Assembly: GCA_002239005.1 (NCBI GenBank) | Contig: MPNL01000009.1 | Coordinates: forward strand, 1-64,000 | DNA from: Truepera sp. bin119 | Lineage (GTDB): Bacteria; Deinococcota; Deinococci; Deinococcales; Trueperaceae | Direction of reading: 5' to 3' | DNA: 64,000 nt | Shown: one piece after another, positions 34,947 through 43,722 of the stretch | Numbering within the stretch: position 1 is the first letter of the stretch | Layout of the letters: every line of letters starts with the position of its first letter | The notes under the pieces: model-generated | Database searches by the model: none | What the model was told of the DNA's origin: nothing | The model's input: only the letters and a program-made list of their open reading frames with translations | Program-made: the position numbers and the translations under genes

Positions 34947-35450
34947 CTATTCGTTCTCCGCGTCGACCTCTGCATCCTCGGCACTGGGGAGGTGCTGCTG
35001 GGCCTCGAACAGGTTGACCCCGCTCTTCACGAGGTCGACCAGCTTGCCCATGGTGGCCTCTTCCTCTACCTGCTCACTGATAAACCACTGCAGGAACTGC
35101 AGGCTCCGGTAGTCACGGTTCTCAGTCGCCAGTGCGGCTAACGCATCGAACTGGCCACTCACTTTGCGCTCGGAGGTGAGGGCGCTGCACACGGCCTCGA
35201 GGGCGTCGGCGAAGTCTGTCCGCGCCTCCGCTACGGCCGGCAAATGGATCTCCGCGTCGTTGTCGATGAGGAACTGGAGGATCTTTAGTCCGTGCCCCCG
35301 CTCCTCCTCGGACTGCCGGTGGAAGAAGTCGGCCCAGCCGTCGAGGCTGCCCAAGGCGAAGTAGGCGGCGATGGCAAGGTAGTGGTTGCTGGCGGTGAAT
35401 TCCGAGGCGATCTGACCGTTCAACGCTTTGGTTAGGGCGTCACTGATCAT
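34947..35450 (-). CDS. Ferritin
   Basis: A 167-residue bacterial ferritin-type four-helix protein that stores iron in a 24-mer shell in the cytoplasm. The ferroxidase residues are present: Glu17 (ASEFTAS), Tyr24, Glu50 and His53 (SEEERGHG), Glu94 (TSERKVS) and Gln127 (ISEQVEEE). The C-terminal acidic tail is short. The mRNA is probably leaderless, since TAGCCT lies 6 nt before the ATG. The IS1182 relic abuts its 3' end, leaving little room for a terminator. No regulator gene is adjacent. Confidence 0.92.
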   Translation of the reverse strand: MISDALTKALNGQIASEFTASNHYLAIAAYFALGSLDGWADFFHRQSEEERGHGLKILQFLIDNDAEIHLPAVAEARTDFADALEAVCSALTSERKVSGQFDALAALATENRDYRSLQFLQWFISEQVEEEATMGKLVDLVKSGVNLFEAQQHLPSAEDAEVDAENE

Positions 35451-35462
35451 GCCTTCAGGCTA
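35451..35462 (-). promoter_or_regulatory. -10 box of a probable leaderless promoter (ferritin)
   Basis: On the minus strand TAGCCT (35462-35457) is followed by GAAGGC and the ATG. GAAGGC could weakly serve as a ribosome site, but the spacing to the TANNNT box matches the leaderless pattern. Confidence 0.4.
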
Positions 35463-35489
35463 CCACGCTTGAGCGATTTCGAACGCAGC

Positions 35490-35588
35490 CTAGCGACCAT
35501 GTAGCGGCCTGATCAGTTCCGGCTCGGCGATCTGCAGCTGTACCGGCGGTAGCCCTCCAGCCATGAGTTCGATGTCGTCGATAGCCAT
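35490..35588 (-). CDS. Possible 32-residue small protein
   Basis: An ATG at 35588-35586 follows GGAGGGTGG by four bases, an unusually good Shine-Dalgarno for this window. The frame encodes 32 residues beginning MAIDDIELMAGGLPPVQLQI and ends at TAG 35492-35490, 28 nt before the ferritin -10 box. It matches no family I know. It may be a real small protein upstream of ferritin, or the front of a gene whose rest was lost. The surrounding 35451-35746 region holds nothing else recognisable. Confidence 0.3.
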   Translation of the reverse strand: MAIDDIELMAGGLPPVQLQIAEPELIRPLHGR

Positions 35589-35746
35589 CCGACCACCCTC
35601 CGCTCGTGACGGCTTGAGGCGGTCGGGGACTGGGGTCTGCCTGGCCGCTGCCTATGCTGACTCTATCCCCGAGAGGTGCGCCGCTCCACCACTCGAGGGC
35701 CCGAGGATTAGGATAAGGTCTACTTTGCGAGAATAGAGGTGATCGG

Positions 35747-36787
35747 GTGCGCTGGAAGAGGACCGTAACGGTAGTGGGGTGTCACGCTGAGGGCGAGGTC
35801 GGCCGGGTGATCACCGGCGGTGTTCTGCCCCCGCCGGGCGAGACCATATTCGACCAGAAGCGGTACCTCGAAAAAGAGGCCGATGGGCTACGTCGATTCC
35901 TGCTGTTCGAGCCCCGTGGTGGCGTCTTCGTCCACACCAATCTGGTCGTTCCACCGACCCGGCCAGAGGTCGACGCAGCGTTCATTATCATGGAACCCAC
36001 CGACTATCCTCCGATGTCGGGGTCGAACTCCATCTGCGTGGCGACCGTCCTACTGGAGACGGGTATGGTGCCGATGACCGAACCGGAGACCCGCCTGCTG
36101 CTCGAGGCTCCAGGCGGCCTGGTCGAGGCGGTCGCGACCTGCAGGGATGGGAAGTGCGAGCGGGTAAGGGTACGCAACGTTCCCAGTTTCGTGAACGCTC
36201 TGGATGTCGATATCGAGGTGCCAGGCTTGGGCTCTCTGAAGGCAGACGTCGCCTACGGTGGGGCTTTCTTCGCTATCGTCGATGCGCCCGCCCTCGGCTT
36301 CGCACTGACGCCCGACGAGGCTCGGGACCTGGTTGAGGTGGGGGAGAGGATCAAGGCGGCAGTGGTTGAGCAGCACCCCGCAATCCACCCCGAGAACTCT
36401 GAGATCCACACGGTGACCTTCACGCAGTTCGCGGCCCCCGTCGAGACCGATCCGGAGGGGGTCAAGACCGGCCGCAACGCCGTTGTCATCTCGCCGGGGA
36501 AGATCGACCGCTCTCCCTGTGGAACGGGAACCTCCGCTCGTCTAGCCGTCCTGCACGCCCGTGGTAAGCTCCGCGTCGGCGAACCCTATATCAGTCGCTC
36601 TCCCCTCGAAACGGTGTTCCACGCTCAGATCACCGCGACCACCACCCTGAAGGGTGTCCCGGCCGTCCTCCCCTCGATCTCGGGCCGCGCATGGATTACG
36701 GGTCTTCACCACTACGGCCTCGACCCGACCGACCCCTTCCCCGAAGGCTACGCCCTCACCGACACCTGGTACCGAGTGCCAAGCTGA
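35747..36787 (+). CDS. Proline racemase family enzyme (hydroxyproline epimerase/dehydratase type)
   Basis: A 346-residue enzyme with the family layout. The first catalytic position, normally Cys in MCGH, is Ser91 here (PPMSGSNSICVATVLLE). The second is the normal cysteine, Cys258 in RSPCGTGTSARLA. Proline racemase and 4-hydroxyproline epimerase use two cysteines; replacement of one is known in trans-3-hydroxyproline dehydratases and some epimerases. A Ser-Cys pair therefore argues against proline racemase itself. The start is GTG 35747 with AGAGGTGATC upstream. No other hydroxyproline genes are adjacent. It probably takes part in D/L-hydroxyproline catabolism (inference). Confidence 0.82.
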   Translation: MRWKRTVTVVGCHAEGEVGRVITGGVLPPPGETIFDQKRYLEKEADGLRRFLLFEPRGGVFVHTNLVVPPTRPEVDAAFIIMEPTDYPPMSGSNSICVATVLLETGMVPMTEPETRLLLEAPGGLVEAVATCRDGKCERVRVRNVPSFVNALDVDIEVPGLGSLKADVAYGGAFFAIVDAPALGFALTPDEARDLVEVGERIKAAVVEQHPAIHPENSEIHTVTFTQFAAPVETDPEGVKTGRNAVVISPGKIDRSPCGTGTSARLAVLHARGKLRVGEPYISRSPLETVFHAQITATTTLKGVPAVLPSISGRAWITGLHHYGLDPTDPFPEGYALTDTWYRVPS

Positions 36788-36838
36788 CCTGTGGCCCTCC
36801 TTACGTTCCCGGGGACACTGCAGGGTGGAAGGATGTGA

Positions 36839-36849
36839 GATAATCGCCC
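36839..36849 (+). promoter_or_regulatory. -10 box before the leader ORF of floA
   Basis: GATAAT at 36839-36844 lies 5 nt before the ATG at 36850. It could drive a leaderless transcript beginning at the small leader frame. Confidence 0.4.
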
Positions 36850-36948
36850 ATGACCAAAAACGACTGTCCGTTCCGCTCCAGGCCCGAGTTCTCGAATGCC
36901 TGCCAGTCGTCCCGGCAAGCCGGGTCGGAAGGTAGGTCCACATGCTAG
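36850..36948 (+). CDS. Possible 32-residue leader peptide overlapping the floA start
   Basis: ATG 36850, just after a GATAAT box, opens a 32-codon frame starting [20 protein letters not shown]. It ends at TAG 36946-36948 and overlaps the floA ATG (36942) by 7 nt. GGAAGGTAGG inside it serves as the floA ribosome site. This arrangement would couple floA translation to the leader. No family match; it may be only a 5' untranslated region that happens to be open. Confidence 0.35.
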   Translation: MTKNDCPFRSRPEFSNACQSSRQAGSEGRSTC

Positions 36949-37883
36949 GGGCCATCCCGACTCTCCTGCTGGTCGTCGCTGCGGTCGCGATCCTTTTCTT
37001 TATTATCCTGCTGAATGTCGTCCCGGTAGGCCTGTGGATCTCGGCGCTGGCTGCTGGTGTCCGAGTCAGCCTGATCAGCCTCGTCGCAATGCGGCTGCGG
37101 CGGGTGCCCCCCCGCAGCATCATCCTGCCGCTGATCAAGGCCGACAAGGCCGGTATCAGCGTCGAGCAGAACCAACTCGAGGCGCACTTCCTTGCTGGCG
37201 GCAATGTCGACCGGGTCGTCGACGCCCGGATCGCGGCGGACAAGGCGCGTCTCAGCCTCTCCTACGATCAGGCCGCCGCCATCGACCTTGCTGGCCGGGA
37301 CGTGCTCGATGCCGTTCAGGTATCGGTCAACCCCAGAGTTATTCAGACTCCGAACATCTCTGCGGTCGCCAAGGACGGGATCGAACTGATCTCCACCGCG
37401 CGGGTCACGGTGCGGGCCAGCCTCGAGCGGCTGGTGGGGGGTGCTGGGGAAGAGACCATCATCGCCCGAGTTGGTGAGGGGATCGTCTCCTCGATCGGCT
37501 CAGCAGAGAGTCACAAGCTGGTGCTCGAGAACCCCGATTCCATCTCAAAGACCGTGTTGGCCAAGGGTCTCGACAGCGGCACGGCCTTCAACATCTTGTC
37601 GATCGACATCGCCGACGTGAACGTCGGGCGCAACATCGGGGCGATCCTGCAGACCGATCAGGCGGAGGCGGATAAGAGTGTCGCCCAGGCCAAGGCTGAG
37701 GAGCGCAGGGCGATGGCGGAGGCCCAGGAGCAGGAGATGAGGGCCCGAGTGGAGGCGATGCGAGCCAAGGTGGTCGAAGCCGAGGCCGAGGTGCCCAAGG
37801 CCCTGGCGCAGTCCTTTAGGGATGGCAACCTCCTGGCCACACCGAGATCTGGCGACTCTGGCGCCGGAGCGGGCAACGGCTGA
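36942..37883 (+). CDS. floA: Flotillin-like protein FloA (UPF0365 family)
   Basis: A 313-residue membrane-associated scaffold. An N-terminal hairpin or TM segment ([18 protein letters not shown]) is followed by [20 protein letters not shown], the characteristic start of this family. An SPFH-like domain ([40 protein letters not shown]) and an Ala/Glu-rich coiled coil (~240-290) follow. FloA organises functional membrane microdomains. No NfeD partner gene is adjacent. GGAAGGTAGG precedes the ATG. Confidence 0.9.
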   Translation: MLGAIPTLLLVVAAVAILFFIILLNVVPVGLWISALAAGVRVSLISLVAMRLRRVPPRSIILPLIKADKAGISVEQNQLEAHFLAGGNVDRVVDARIAADKARLSLSYDQAAAIDLAGRDVLDAVQVSVNPRVIQTPNISAVAKDGIELISTARVTVRASLERLVGGAGEETIIARVGEGIVSSIGSAESHKLVLENPDSISKTVLAKGLDSGTAFNILSIDIADVNVGRNIGAILQTDQAEADKSVAQAKAEERRAMAEAQEQEMRARVEAMRAKVVEAEAEVPKALAQSFRDGNLLATPRSGDSGAGAGNG

Positions 37884-38012
37884 CGGACTGTTCTGGTAGA
37901 CTTCGGGCGGCTGTCAGCCTTGGATCCATGGCCTCCCGAACACCGGCACCTCGGTCGGGGATGCCGGAGGGGAGGCGGGTGGGTCAGGTATCCTCACGGC
38001 CACCCGGCGGGG

Positions 38013-38480
38013 CTACGGCTCCGTCAGAGTGAAGTGGAAGATTGCAATCCCGACCCGGTTCTCCTGTCTGAGGCGATGTGGGTCGGTGTTCGTGCCGGTG
38101 AACAGCTGCAGCACCAGGGCATATCTGCCTAGCTGGGCACGGCTGCGCAACCGGAAGCTGATGGTGGTAGAGATACCCTCGCGCAGGGCCTCGCCACTGA
38201 GCACTCGCCGGAAGATGTCGTGGTCGGCCTCTGCGGTCGCGAAGAGTTGGTGGGTCGCCTGGACGTAGTCCTCGCTGTCGCGGTAGCGGATCGCGTTCAG
38301 GAAGAGCACCCCCTCCGCAACGAGGGCGCCGGGATCCTCGAGGAGGACGCTGATGGCGATCAGCCCCTCCTCCCCGGGTCGGTAGCCAGGGGCGACATCG
38401 GCCTCGACCAGCAACCGCTGGGCGGTTGCAGTGGCGGCGAGCAACAGCCAGGTGGCGAGGGCGACCTGCAGCTGGCGCAT
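38013..38480 (-). CDS. Secreted protein of unknown function
   Basis: A 155-residue protein with an N-terminal signal peptide (LQVALATWLLLAATATAQ, likely cut after AQ). The mature part contains several probable beta strands (EGLIAISVLLEDPGA, TTISFRLRSRAQLGRYALVL, RVGIAIFHFTLTEP), suggesting an Ig-like or beta-sandwich exported domain. I recognise no family. The ATG at 38480 overlaps the neighbouring aldo/keto reductase's last codons by only a few bases and is preceded by GAGG, so the two are probably co-transcribed. Confidence 0.6.
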   Translation of the reverse strand: MRQLQVALATWLLLAATATAQRLLVEADVAPGYRPGEEGLIAISVLLEDPGALVAEGVLFLNAIRYRDSEDYVQATHQLFATAEADHDIFRRVLSGEALREGISTTISFRLRSRAQLGRYALVLQLFTGTNTDPHRLRQENRVGIAIFHFTLTEP

Positions 38481-38482
38481 CC

Positions 38483-39298
38483 TCAGTGATCCCAATCGGG
38501 CCCGTTCTCTGGATCGACTAGGCGCTGGTTGTGCGCGAGGCCGTGGATGACTTGCATCTCTTCCTCCGACAGTTCGAAGTCGAAGATGTCGAAGTTGGCC
38601 ACCCGATGTTCGTGCCGACTCGCCTTGGGCACGGCGGCGACCCGGTCCTGCTGAGCCAGCCAGCGCAGGGTCACTTGGACCGGATTCTTGCCGTGACGCC
38701 CCCCGATCTCAACCAGGGTCGGCTCGTCCAGGACCCGACCTTTGGCGATAGGGCTGTAGGCCGTTAGCAGGTGACCGTGCTGGCGGGCTTGCTCGAGCAG
38801 CCACGTCTGCGAGAGGAAGGGGTGGTACTCGACCTGGTTACAGAAGATATCGGTCATAGACTGCGCCCGCTCGACCAGGGAAGAGGGGAAGTTGCTGACC
38901 CCGAGGTGGCGGACTGCACCCTCCTCGACCAGGCCGGAAAGGCTTTCGAGTGTCTCCTCGAGTGGAACCTCGTCATTGGGCCAGTGTAGGAGTAGGAGAT
39001 CGATGGTGTCCGTACCCAAGGCGTCCAGGCTTTCCAAGGCGGAACTCCGGGCCCTGTCACGAGCGAAGTTGCCGGGTCGCACCTTAGTAGTGAGAAAGAT
39101 CTCGTCTCGTGGAACGCTGGAACTGCGTATGGCTTCCCCTACCTCCGCCTCGTTCTCGTATGCCTGTGCGGTGTCCAGGTGGCGATAGCCGATCGCTAGG
39201 GCGTGCCCTACCCCCTCTCTACACTCTCGGCCCCGCATGGGCCAGGTACCGAAACCGAGGGCTGGCACCGGTACCCCGCGGACATTCACATAGATCAT
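38483..39298 (-). CDS. Aldo/keto reductase (2,5-diketogluconate reductase type)
   Basis: A 271-residue NADPH-dependent barrel enzyme. The tetrad is complete: Asp42 and Tyr47 ([14 protein letters not shown]), Lys72 (LTTKVRPG) and His104 (LLLLHWPND). [14 protein letters not shown] and [20 protein letters not shown] are typical of the AKR5/prokaryotic branch. It lacks the short C-terminal extension of some members. GGAGG lies 6-7 nt before the ATG. It reduces aldehydes, methylglyoxal or keto sugars; the actual substrate is unknown. It is divergent from the polyphosphate glucokinase gene. Confidence 0.87.
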   Translation of the reverse strand: MIYVNVRGVPVPALGFGTWPMRGRECREGVGHALAIGYRHLDTAQAYENEAEVGEAIRSSSVPRDEIFLTTKVRPGNFARDRARSSALESLDALGTDTIDLLLLHWPNDEVPLEETLESLSGLVEEGAVRHLGVSNFPSSLVERAQSMTDIFCNQVEYHPFLSQTWLLEQARQHGHLLTAYSPIAKGRVLDEPTLVEIGGRHGKNPVQVTLRWLAQQDRVAAVPKASRHEHRVANFDIFDFELSEEEMQVIHGLAHNQRLVDPENGPDWDH

Positions 39299-39354
39299 TC
39301 GAAATCCTCCTGCCCCAGTCTACCGCTGCGACCGGAGCGATCCCCTTCATCTGG

Positions 39355-39369
39355 TACACTTCTGCTGTC
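39355..39369 (+). promoter_or_regulatory. -10 box upstream of ppgK
   Basis: TACACT at 39355-39360 lies 9 nt before ATG 39370 and there is no Shine-Dalgarno. It is likely leaderless or nearly so. Confidence 0.4.
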
Positions 39370-40170
39370 ATGGCGAACTCGGGCAGCACTGTGGTTCTCG
39401 GTATCGACATAGGCGGTTCCGGTATCAAGGGGGCCCCGGTCGACATTGAGAGCGGAGCGCTGACCGCCGAGCGTCTCCGGGTTCCCACCCCCTCGAGTCC
39501 CGAGGCGGTGGCTGAGGTGGTGGCCAGGATCGTCGAGCACTTCGGCTACGAAGGTCCTATCGGCTGCGCCTTCCCAGCGGTGATTCGTAGGGGCGTGGCC
39601 TGTTCAGCTGCCAATGTAGACGACGCCTGGATCGGGACCGATGCGGCCGATCTGTTCCGCCAGGCAACCGGACAGCCGGTTCACGTTTTCAACGACGCTG
39701 ATGGTGCAGGGGTGGCGGAGATGGTCTTCGGGGCGGGTCGGTGTGAGCGGGGTGTGGTGCTGATGCTCACCTTCGGTACGGGCATCGGCAGCGCCCTGTT
39801 CGTCGACCGCAAGCTGGTGCCCAACACCGAGTTGGGCCACCTCGAGCTGAACGGGCGCAGGGCCGAGCCCTGGGCCGCGACTCGGGCCCGCAAGGCCGAG
39901 AAGCTAAGCTGGAAACAGTGGGGCCGGCGGGTTCGCAAGTACCTCCGTCACCTCGAGTTCCTATTCTCCCCCGCCCTGTTCATTATCGGCGGTGGGGTGA
40001 GCCGTCGGAGCGAGAAGTTCTTCCCCTACCTCAAGCTCGACACTCCGATCACCCCGGCGCAACTAGCGAACGAGGCGGGTATCGTGGGGGTCGCCTACGC
40101 AGCCAGTCGCCCGGAGAGCTTTGACGACTGTGGGCGGGTGGCCCTTTCTGCGCTGCCCCAGGCGCTATAG
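39370..40170 (+). CDS. ppgK: Polyphosphate glucokinase (ROK family)
   Basis: A 266-residue ROK kinase. The N-terminal phosphate loop reads [20 protein letters not shown], and [17 protein letters not shown] follows as in polyphosphate-dependent glucokinases. Later segments include the glucose-site [19 protein letters not shown], the second phosphate motif [12 protein letters not shown], and [14 protein letters not shown]. The usual ROK zinc-finger Cys cluster is absent, as in PpgK. It phosphorylates glucose with polyphosphate and possibly ATP. The frame is open further upstream, but the ATG at 39370 is where homology starts. Confidence 0.88.
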   Translation: MANSGSTVVLGIDIGGSGIKGAPVDIESGALTAERLRVPTPSSPEAVAEVVARIVEHFGYEGPIGCAFPAVIRRGVACSAANVDDAWIGTDAADLFRQATGQPVHVFNDADGAGVAEMVFGAGRCERGVVLMLTFGTGIGSALFVDRKLVPNTELGHLELNGRRAEPWAATRARKAEKLSWKQWGRRVRKYLRHLEFLFSPALFIIGGGVSRRSEKFFPYLKLDTPITPAQLANEAGIVGVAYAASRPESFDDCGRVALSALPQAL

Positions 40171-40208
40171 CCTCTGCCTGTGCCATTACCCTAACTTAGG
40201 AGGTGGAC

Positions 40209-40580
40209 ATGCCGACACTTGTGATCGACGGTCGCTCTAGCGACGTTGCGGCTGAGAAGCGCTTGGTCCTCGCCATCAAGTCGATGGATATCGACATCGG
40301 GCACCGCTGCGGCGGCAAGGCGCGCTGCACCACCTGTCGCGTCGAATTCCTCTCTGGGGAGCCTGAAGGGATGACCCGGGCCGAGTTCGAGAAGCTCTCG
40401 GAGCGGGGGCTACTCGGCCGTTACCGACTCTCTTGCCAGTTGACCTGCTCGCAGGACATGCAGGTGGTCGTGGGGATGACTAAGGCCTCTGAGGGCTGGC
40501 CCGACACCGGTCCACCCCCGGACGAGCGGGTGCAGCCCGAGGCGGTATGGTTCTTAAGGGAGGAGCTTGAAGGGGGCTGA
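40209..40580 (+). CDS. [2Fe-2S] ferredoxin
   Basis: A 123-residue electron carrier with the plant-type cluster motif Cys34-x5-Cys40-x2-Cys43 (RCGGKARCTTCRVEFLSGE) and Cys76 (YRLSCQL). AGGAGGT lies four bases before the ATG. The C-terminal ~25 residues (GPPPDERVQPEAVWFLREE) extend beyond the usual ferredoxin fold. No dedicated oxidoreductase gene is next to it, so its partner is unknown. Confidence 0.88.
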   Translation: MPTLVIDGRSSDVAAEKRLVLAIKSMDIDIGHRCGGKARCTTCRVEFLSGEPEGMTRAEFEKLSERGLLGRYRLSCQLTCSQDMQVVVGMTKASEGWPDTGPPPDERVQPEAVWFLREELEGG

Positions 40581-40774
40581 CGGGGACTCTCTCAGCCCTG
40601 CGGAGGTGAGATCGGGAGGGGTTGCTGGCCCCCTCACGATCTGAGGGTCCTGCTGGCCCTGCTTGGAGGATGCGCCGTGGCTGCTCAAGCCCCCCCCGAA
40701 GTGGCAGCTACTGAGCATCCTTGGGTTCCCTATCGACCAGACTCGACCGGACGTAGCCTGCTGAGGAGCCGACC

Positions 40775-42463
40775 ATGCCTGAGCTTCAGTTCGACACCTA
40801 CTACCGCTACGACGACCTCACGGAGATCCTCAGGGCCTTCGCTGCGGAGCGCCCGGATCTGGTGACGCTCTCGAGTATCGGGACTAGCTTCGAGGGGAGG
40901 GAGGTGTGGCTGGCGACTGTTACCAACGCAGCCACCGGACCGGCGGAGGAGAAACCCGCGCTCTGGGTCGACGGTAACATCCACGCTACCGAGGTCTCAC
41001 CTTCGACGGCCTGTCTTTATTTCTTGAACTTCCTCGTCCGCGAGTGTGGGCGGCGTGACGATGTCACTTGGGCGCTCGACAGCCGCACCTTCTATCTCTG
41101 TCCACGCGTCAACCCCGACGGGGCGGAGTGGGCCCTCGCCGATCGGCCCAGGATCATCCGCTCCTCGACCCGTCCCTACCCGTTCGACGAAGAGCCGATT
41201 GAGGGCCTCAGGCAGGAGGATGTCGACGGTGACGGGCGCCTGCTGATGATGCGGATCCCCGACGACAACGGTCCCTGGCGGGTGAGTAAGGAGGAGCCGC
41301 GCCTCATGGTCCAGCGCGGCCCGACCGAGGTTGGCGGGCACTATTACCGGCTTATGCCTGAGGGAGTGCTCGACGCCTACGATGGGGTGACCCTGAAGGT
41401 GCAGCGTGACAGGGAGGGGCTCGATCTGAACCGCAACTTCCCGGCCAACTGGCGCCAGGAGGATGAGCAGACTGGGGCCGGACCCTACCCGACTTCAGAG
41501 CCCGAGGTGCGCAATCTGGTCGAGTTCATTTCCCGCCGACCGAACATCACCGGTGGAGTGACCTTCCATACCTGGAGCGGGGTGATCCTGCGGCCCTACA
41601 GTCACAGCGCAGACGAGGAGATGGTGGCTGAGGATCTGTGGACCTACAAGAGCATTGGGGCAAAGGGGACGGAGGTCACGGGCTACCCTAACATCAGCGT
41701 CTACCACGACTTCCGCTACCACCCTAAGGAGGTCATTACCGGCACCTTCGACGACTGGCTGTTCGATCATTTAGGGGTGTTCGCCTGGACCGTCGAGATC
41801 TGGAGTCCGCAGCGGCAGGCCGGTATTGAGGATTACAAGTTCATCGATTGGTACCGTGACCACCCCTTCGAAGACGACCGCAAGCTACTCACCTGGAGCG
41901 ACCGTGAGCTTGGTGGCGAGGGCTATGTGGACTGGTATTCCTTCGAACACCCCCAACTCGGTCCGGTCGAGTTGGGGGGATGGAACATGATGCTCGCCTG
42001 GCGTAATCCGCCCCCCAAATTCCTCGAGCGCGAGGTCGCGAAGTTCCCCGAGTGGCTGCTCTGGCACGGTCTTATCTCGCCTCGCCTCGAGCTGCATTCG
42101 GACGAGGTCGAGGCCCTCGGCGGTGGCAATTATCGGCTGCAGGCGGTGGTCCAGAATAGCGGTTGGCTCCCCACCTACGTCACCAAGCGGGCCCTCGAAC
42201 GCCAAGTCGTCCGCGGCATGGTGGTGGAGTTGGCGCTCCCGGACGGGGCGAGCCTAAAAAGCGGTAAGGTGCGTGAGGTTCATGGGCAGCTCGAGGGACG
42301 AGCGTACAAGGCTTCGTCGCCAACCGTGTGGAGCGCAGCCGATGCCACCAACGATCGGCTGAGGCTTACCTGGACGGTGCACGCCCCCGGGGGCGGGCAG
42401 GTAGGGGCCATCTTCCGGCATGAACGCGCTGGGACGGTGAGGCACGTGTGGACCCTCGAGTGA
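40775..42463 (+). CDS. M14-family zinc carboxypeptidase
   Basis: A 562-residue protein. The zinc site is His70-x2-Glu73 (DGNIHATEVSPS) and the His in GGVTFHTWSGVILRP, with a catalytic-type Glu in AWTVEIWSPQ. REGLDLNRNFPANW is the substrate-binding Asn-Arg motif. No signal peptide is visible at the N-terminus (MPELQFDTYYRYDDLTEILR), so it is probably cytoplasmic. The C-terminal ~150 residues form an additional beta-rich domain (VEALGGGNYRLQAVVQNSGW). It removes C-terminal residues from peptides. GAGGAG precedes the ATG. The aminotransferase gene follows. Confidence 0.87.
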   Translation: MPELQFDTYYRYDDLTEILRAFAAERPDLVTLSSIGTSFEGREVWLATVTNAATGPAEEKPALWVDGNIHATEVSPSTACLYFLNFLVRECGRRDDVTWALDSRTFYLCPRVNPDGAEWALADRPRIIRSSTRPYPFDEEPIEGLRQEDVDGDGRLLMMRIPDDNGPWRVSKEEPRLMVQRGPTEVGGHYYRLMPEGVLDAYDGVTLKVQRDREGLDLNRNFPANWRQEDEQTGAGPYPTSEPEVRNLVEFISRRPNITGGVTFHTWSGVILRPYSHSADEEMVAEDLWTYKSIGAKGTEVTGYPNISVYHDFRYHPKEVITGTFDDWLFDHLGVFAWTVEIWSPQRQAGIEDYKFIDWYRDHPFEDDRKLLTWSDRELGGEGYVDWYSFEHPQLGPVELGGWNMMLAWRNPPPKFLEREVAKFPEWLLWHGLISPRLELHSDEVEALGGGNYRLQAVVQNSGWLPTYVTKRALERQVVRGMVVELALPDGASLKSGKVREVHGQLEGRAYKASSPTVWSAADATNDRLRLTWTVHAPGGGQVGAIFRHERAGTVRHVWTLE

Positions 42464-42506
42464 TCCGGTACGCTTGTGGACACCCCGTCTGGTCGGGAGG
42501 GGAGAT

Positions 42507-43694
42507 GTGATCAGGGCCGCGCGCCGCGTAGACGATCTGTTCGAGTCGGTCATCCGCAGCATCACCGTTCATGCCCTCTCGTTGGGTGCCATCAATCTGG
42601 GGCAAGGGTCGCCCGACTTCGATCCGCCCGAGGAGCTCGTGGAGGCGGCCAAGCGTGCCCTTACCGAGGGCTATCACCAGTACGTTCCCACCTGGGGCCT
42701 GCCCGAACTTCGGCGCGCCATCGCCGATAAGACGGAGCGCTTCTACGGCTTCCGGCCCGATCCCGACAGCGAGATCACCGTCACCTGCGGCGTGACCGAG
42801 GGGGTGATCGCATCGCTGATCGGTGTAGTCGATCAGGGCGAGAGGGTGGTAATCCTCGAGCCAGCCCATGAGAACTACCATGCCGGTGCGATCTTTGCGG
42901 GTGCCGAGCCGATCTGGCTCCCACTGAGACCTCCCGACTACCGGATCGACCCTGAGGAGCTTGAGCGTGCCTTCCGTAAGCCAGAGGTGCGGGCATTCAT
43001 CTTCAACACCCCGCACAACCCCAGCGGTCGGGTGTTCAGTCGCGAAGAGCTCGACGCTATCGCCGAGCTCTGCATCCGCTACGGCGTCGTCGCCATCAGC
43101 GACGAGATCTACGAGCATATGGTCTACGACGATCACGAGCACATCCCGATCGCCACCCTGCCTGGCATGAGTGATCGCACCATCACCATCAGCGGTCTCT
43201 CGAAGAGTTACTCGGTCACTGGCTGGCGGGTCGGCTATGCCATCGCCTCGGCACCGCTCACCGAGGGTCTACGCAAGATTCACGATTTCACCACGATCTG
43301 CTCCCCGTCGCCCCTGCAGAGGGCAGCGGTAGCAGCCATCGAGTTGGGCGACGACTACTACGACTGGTTGAAGCGCTACTACGCTGAGCGCAGGGAGAAG
43401 ATGATGACGATCCTCGCTGGGGCTGGGTTCGACGCACCTACGCCCGAGGGAGCCTACTACACGGTGGCCGAGTTCACCGCCATCTCGGAGGCCTTCGGAC
43501 TCACGGACGACGATGACGCCTTCGCCCACTGGCTGATTGACGAAGTCGGGATCGGTTCGGTTCCGGCCTCGAGTTTCTACCGGAGCGACCCATCACTGGG
43601 TCGGGGTCGAGTCCGCTTTGCCTTTCCCAAGCGTGACGAGACCTTATGCGAGGTCGAGCGGCGCTTTGAAAAGCTGCGAGATGCCATGCGCTGA
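42507..43694 (+). CDS. Class I/II PLP-dependent aminotransferase (kynurenine/methionine aminotransferase-like)
   Basis: A 395-residue fold-type-I aminotransferase. GAINLGQGSPDFDPPEEL is the usual N-terminal loop, NTPHNPSGRVFSREEL the substrate site, AISDEIYEHMVYDDH the PLP-ring Asp/Tyr, and SGLSKSYSVTGWRVGYA contains the PLP lysine. The pattern is closest to YbdL/kynurenine aminotransferase types that use methionine, glutamine or aromatic amino acids. I chose the GTG at 42507 because GGGAGGGGAG precedes it closely. It is 43 nt past the carboxypeptidase gene, so both probably feed amino-acid turnover. Confidence 0.85.
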   Translation: MIRAARRVDDLFESVIRSITVHALSLGAINLGQGSPDFDPPEELVEAAKRALTEGYHQYVPTWGLPELRRAIADKTERFYGFRPDPDSEITVTCGVTEGVIASLIGVVDQGERVVILEPAHENYHAGAIFAGAEPIWLPLRPPDYRIDPEELERAFRKPEVRAFIFNTPHNPSGRVFSREELDAIAELCIRYGVVAISDEIYEHMVYDDHEHIPIATLPGMSDRTITISGLSKSYSVTGWRVGYAIASAPLTEGLRKIHDFTTICSPSPLQRAAVAAIELGDDYYDWLKRYYAERREKMMTILAGAGFDAPTPEGAYYTVAEFTAISEAFGLTDDDDAFAHWLIDEVGIGSVPASSFYRSDPSLGRGRVRFAFPKRDETLCEVERRFEKLRDAMR

Positions 43695-43722
43695 CAGGCT
43701 GGCGGAGGGATTTGGTCTCTAG

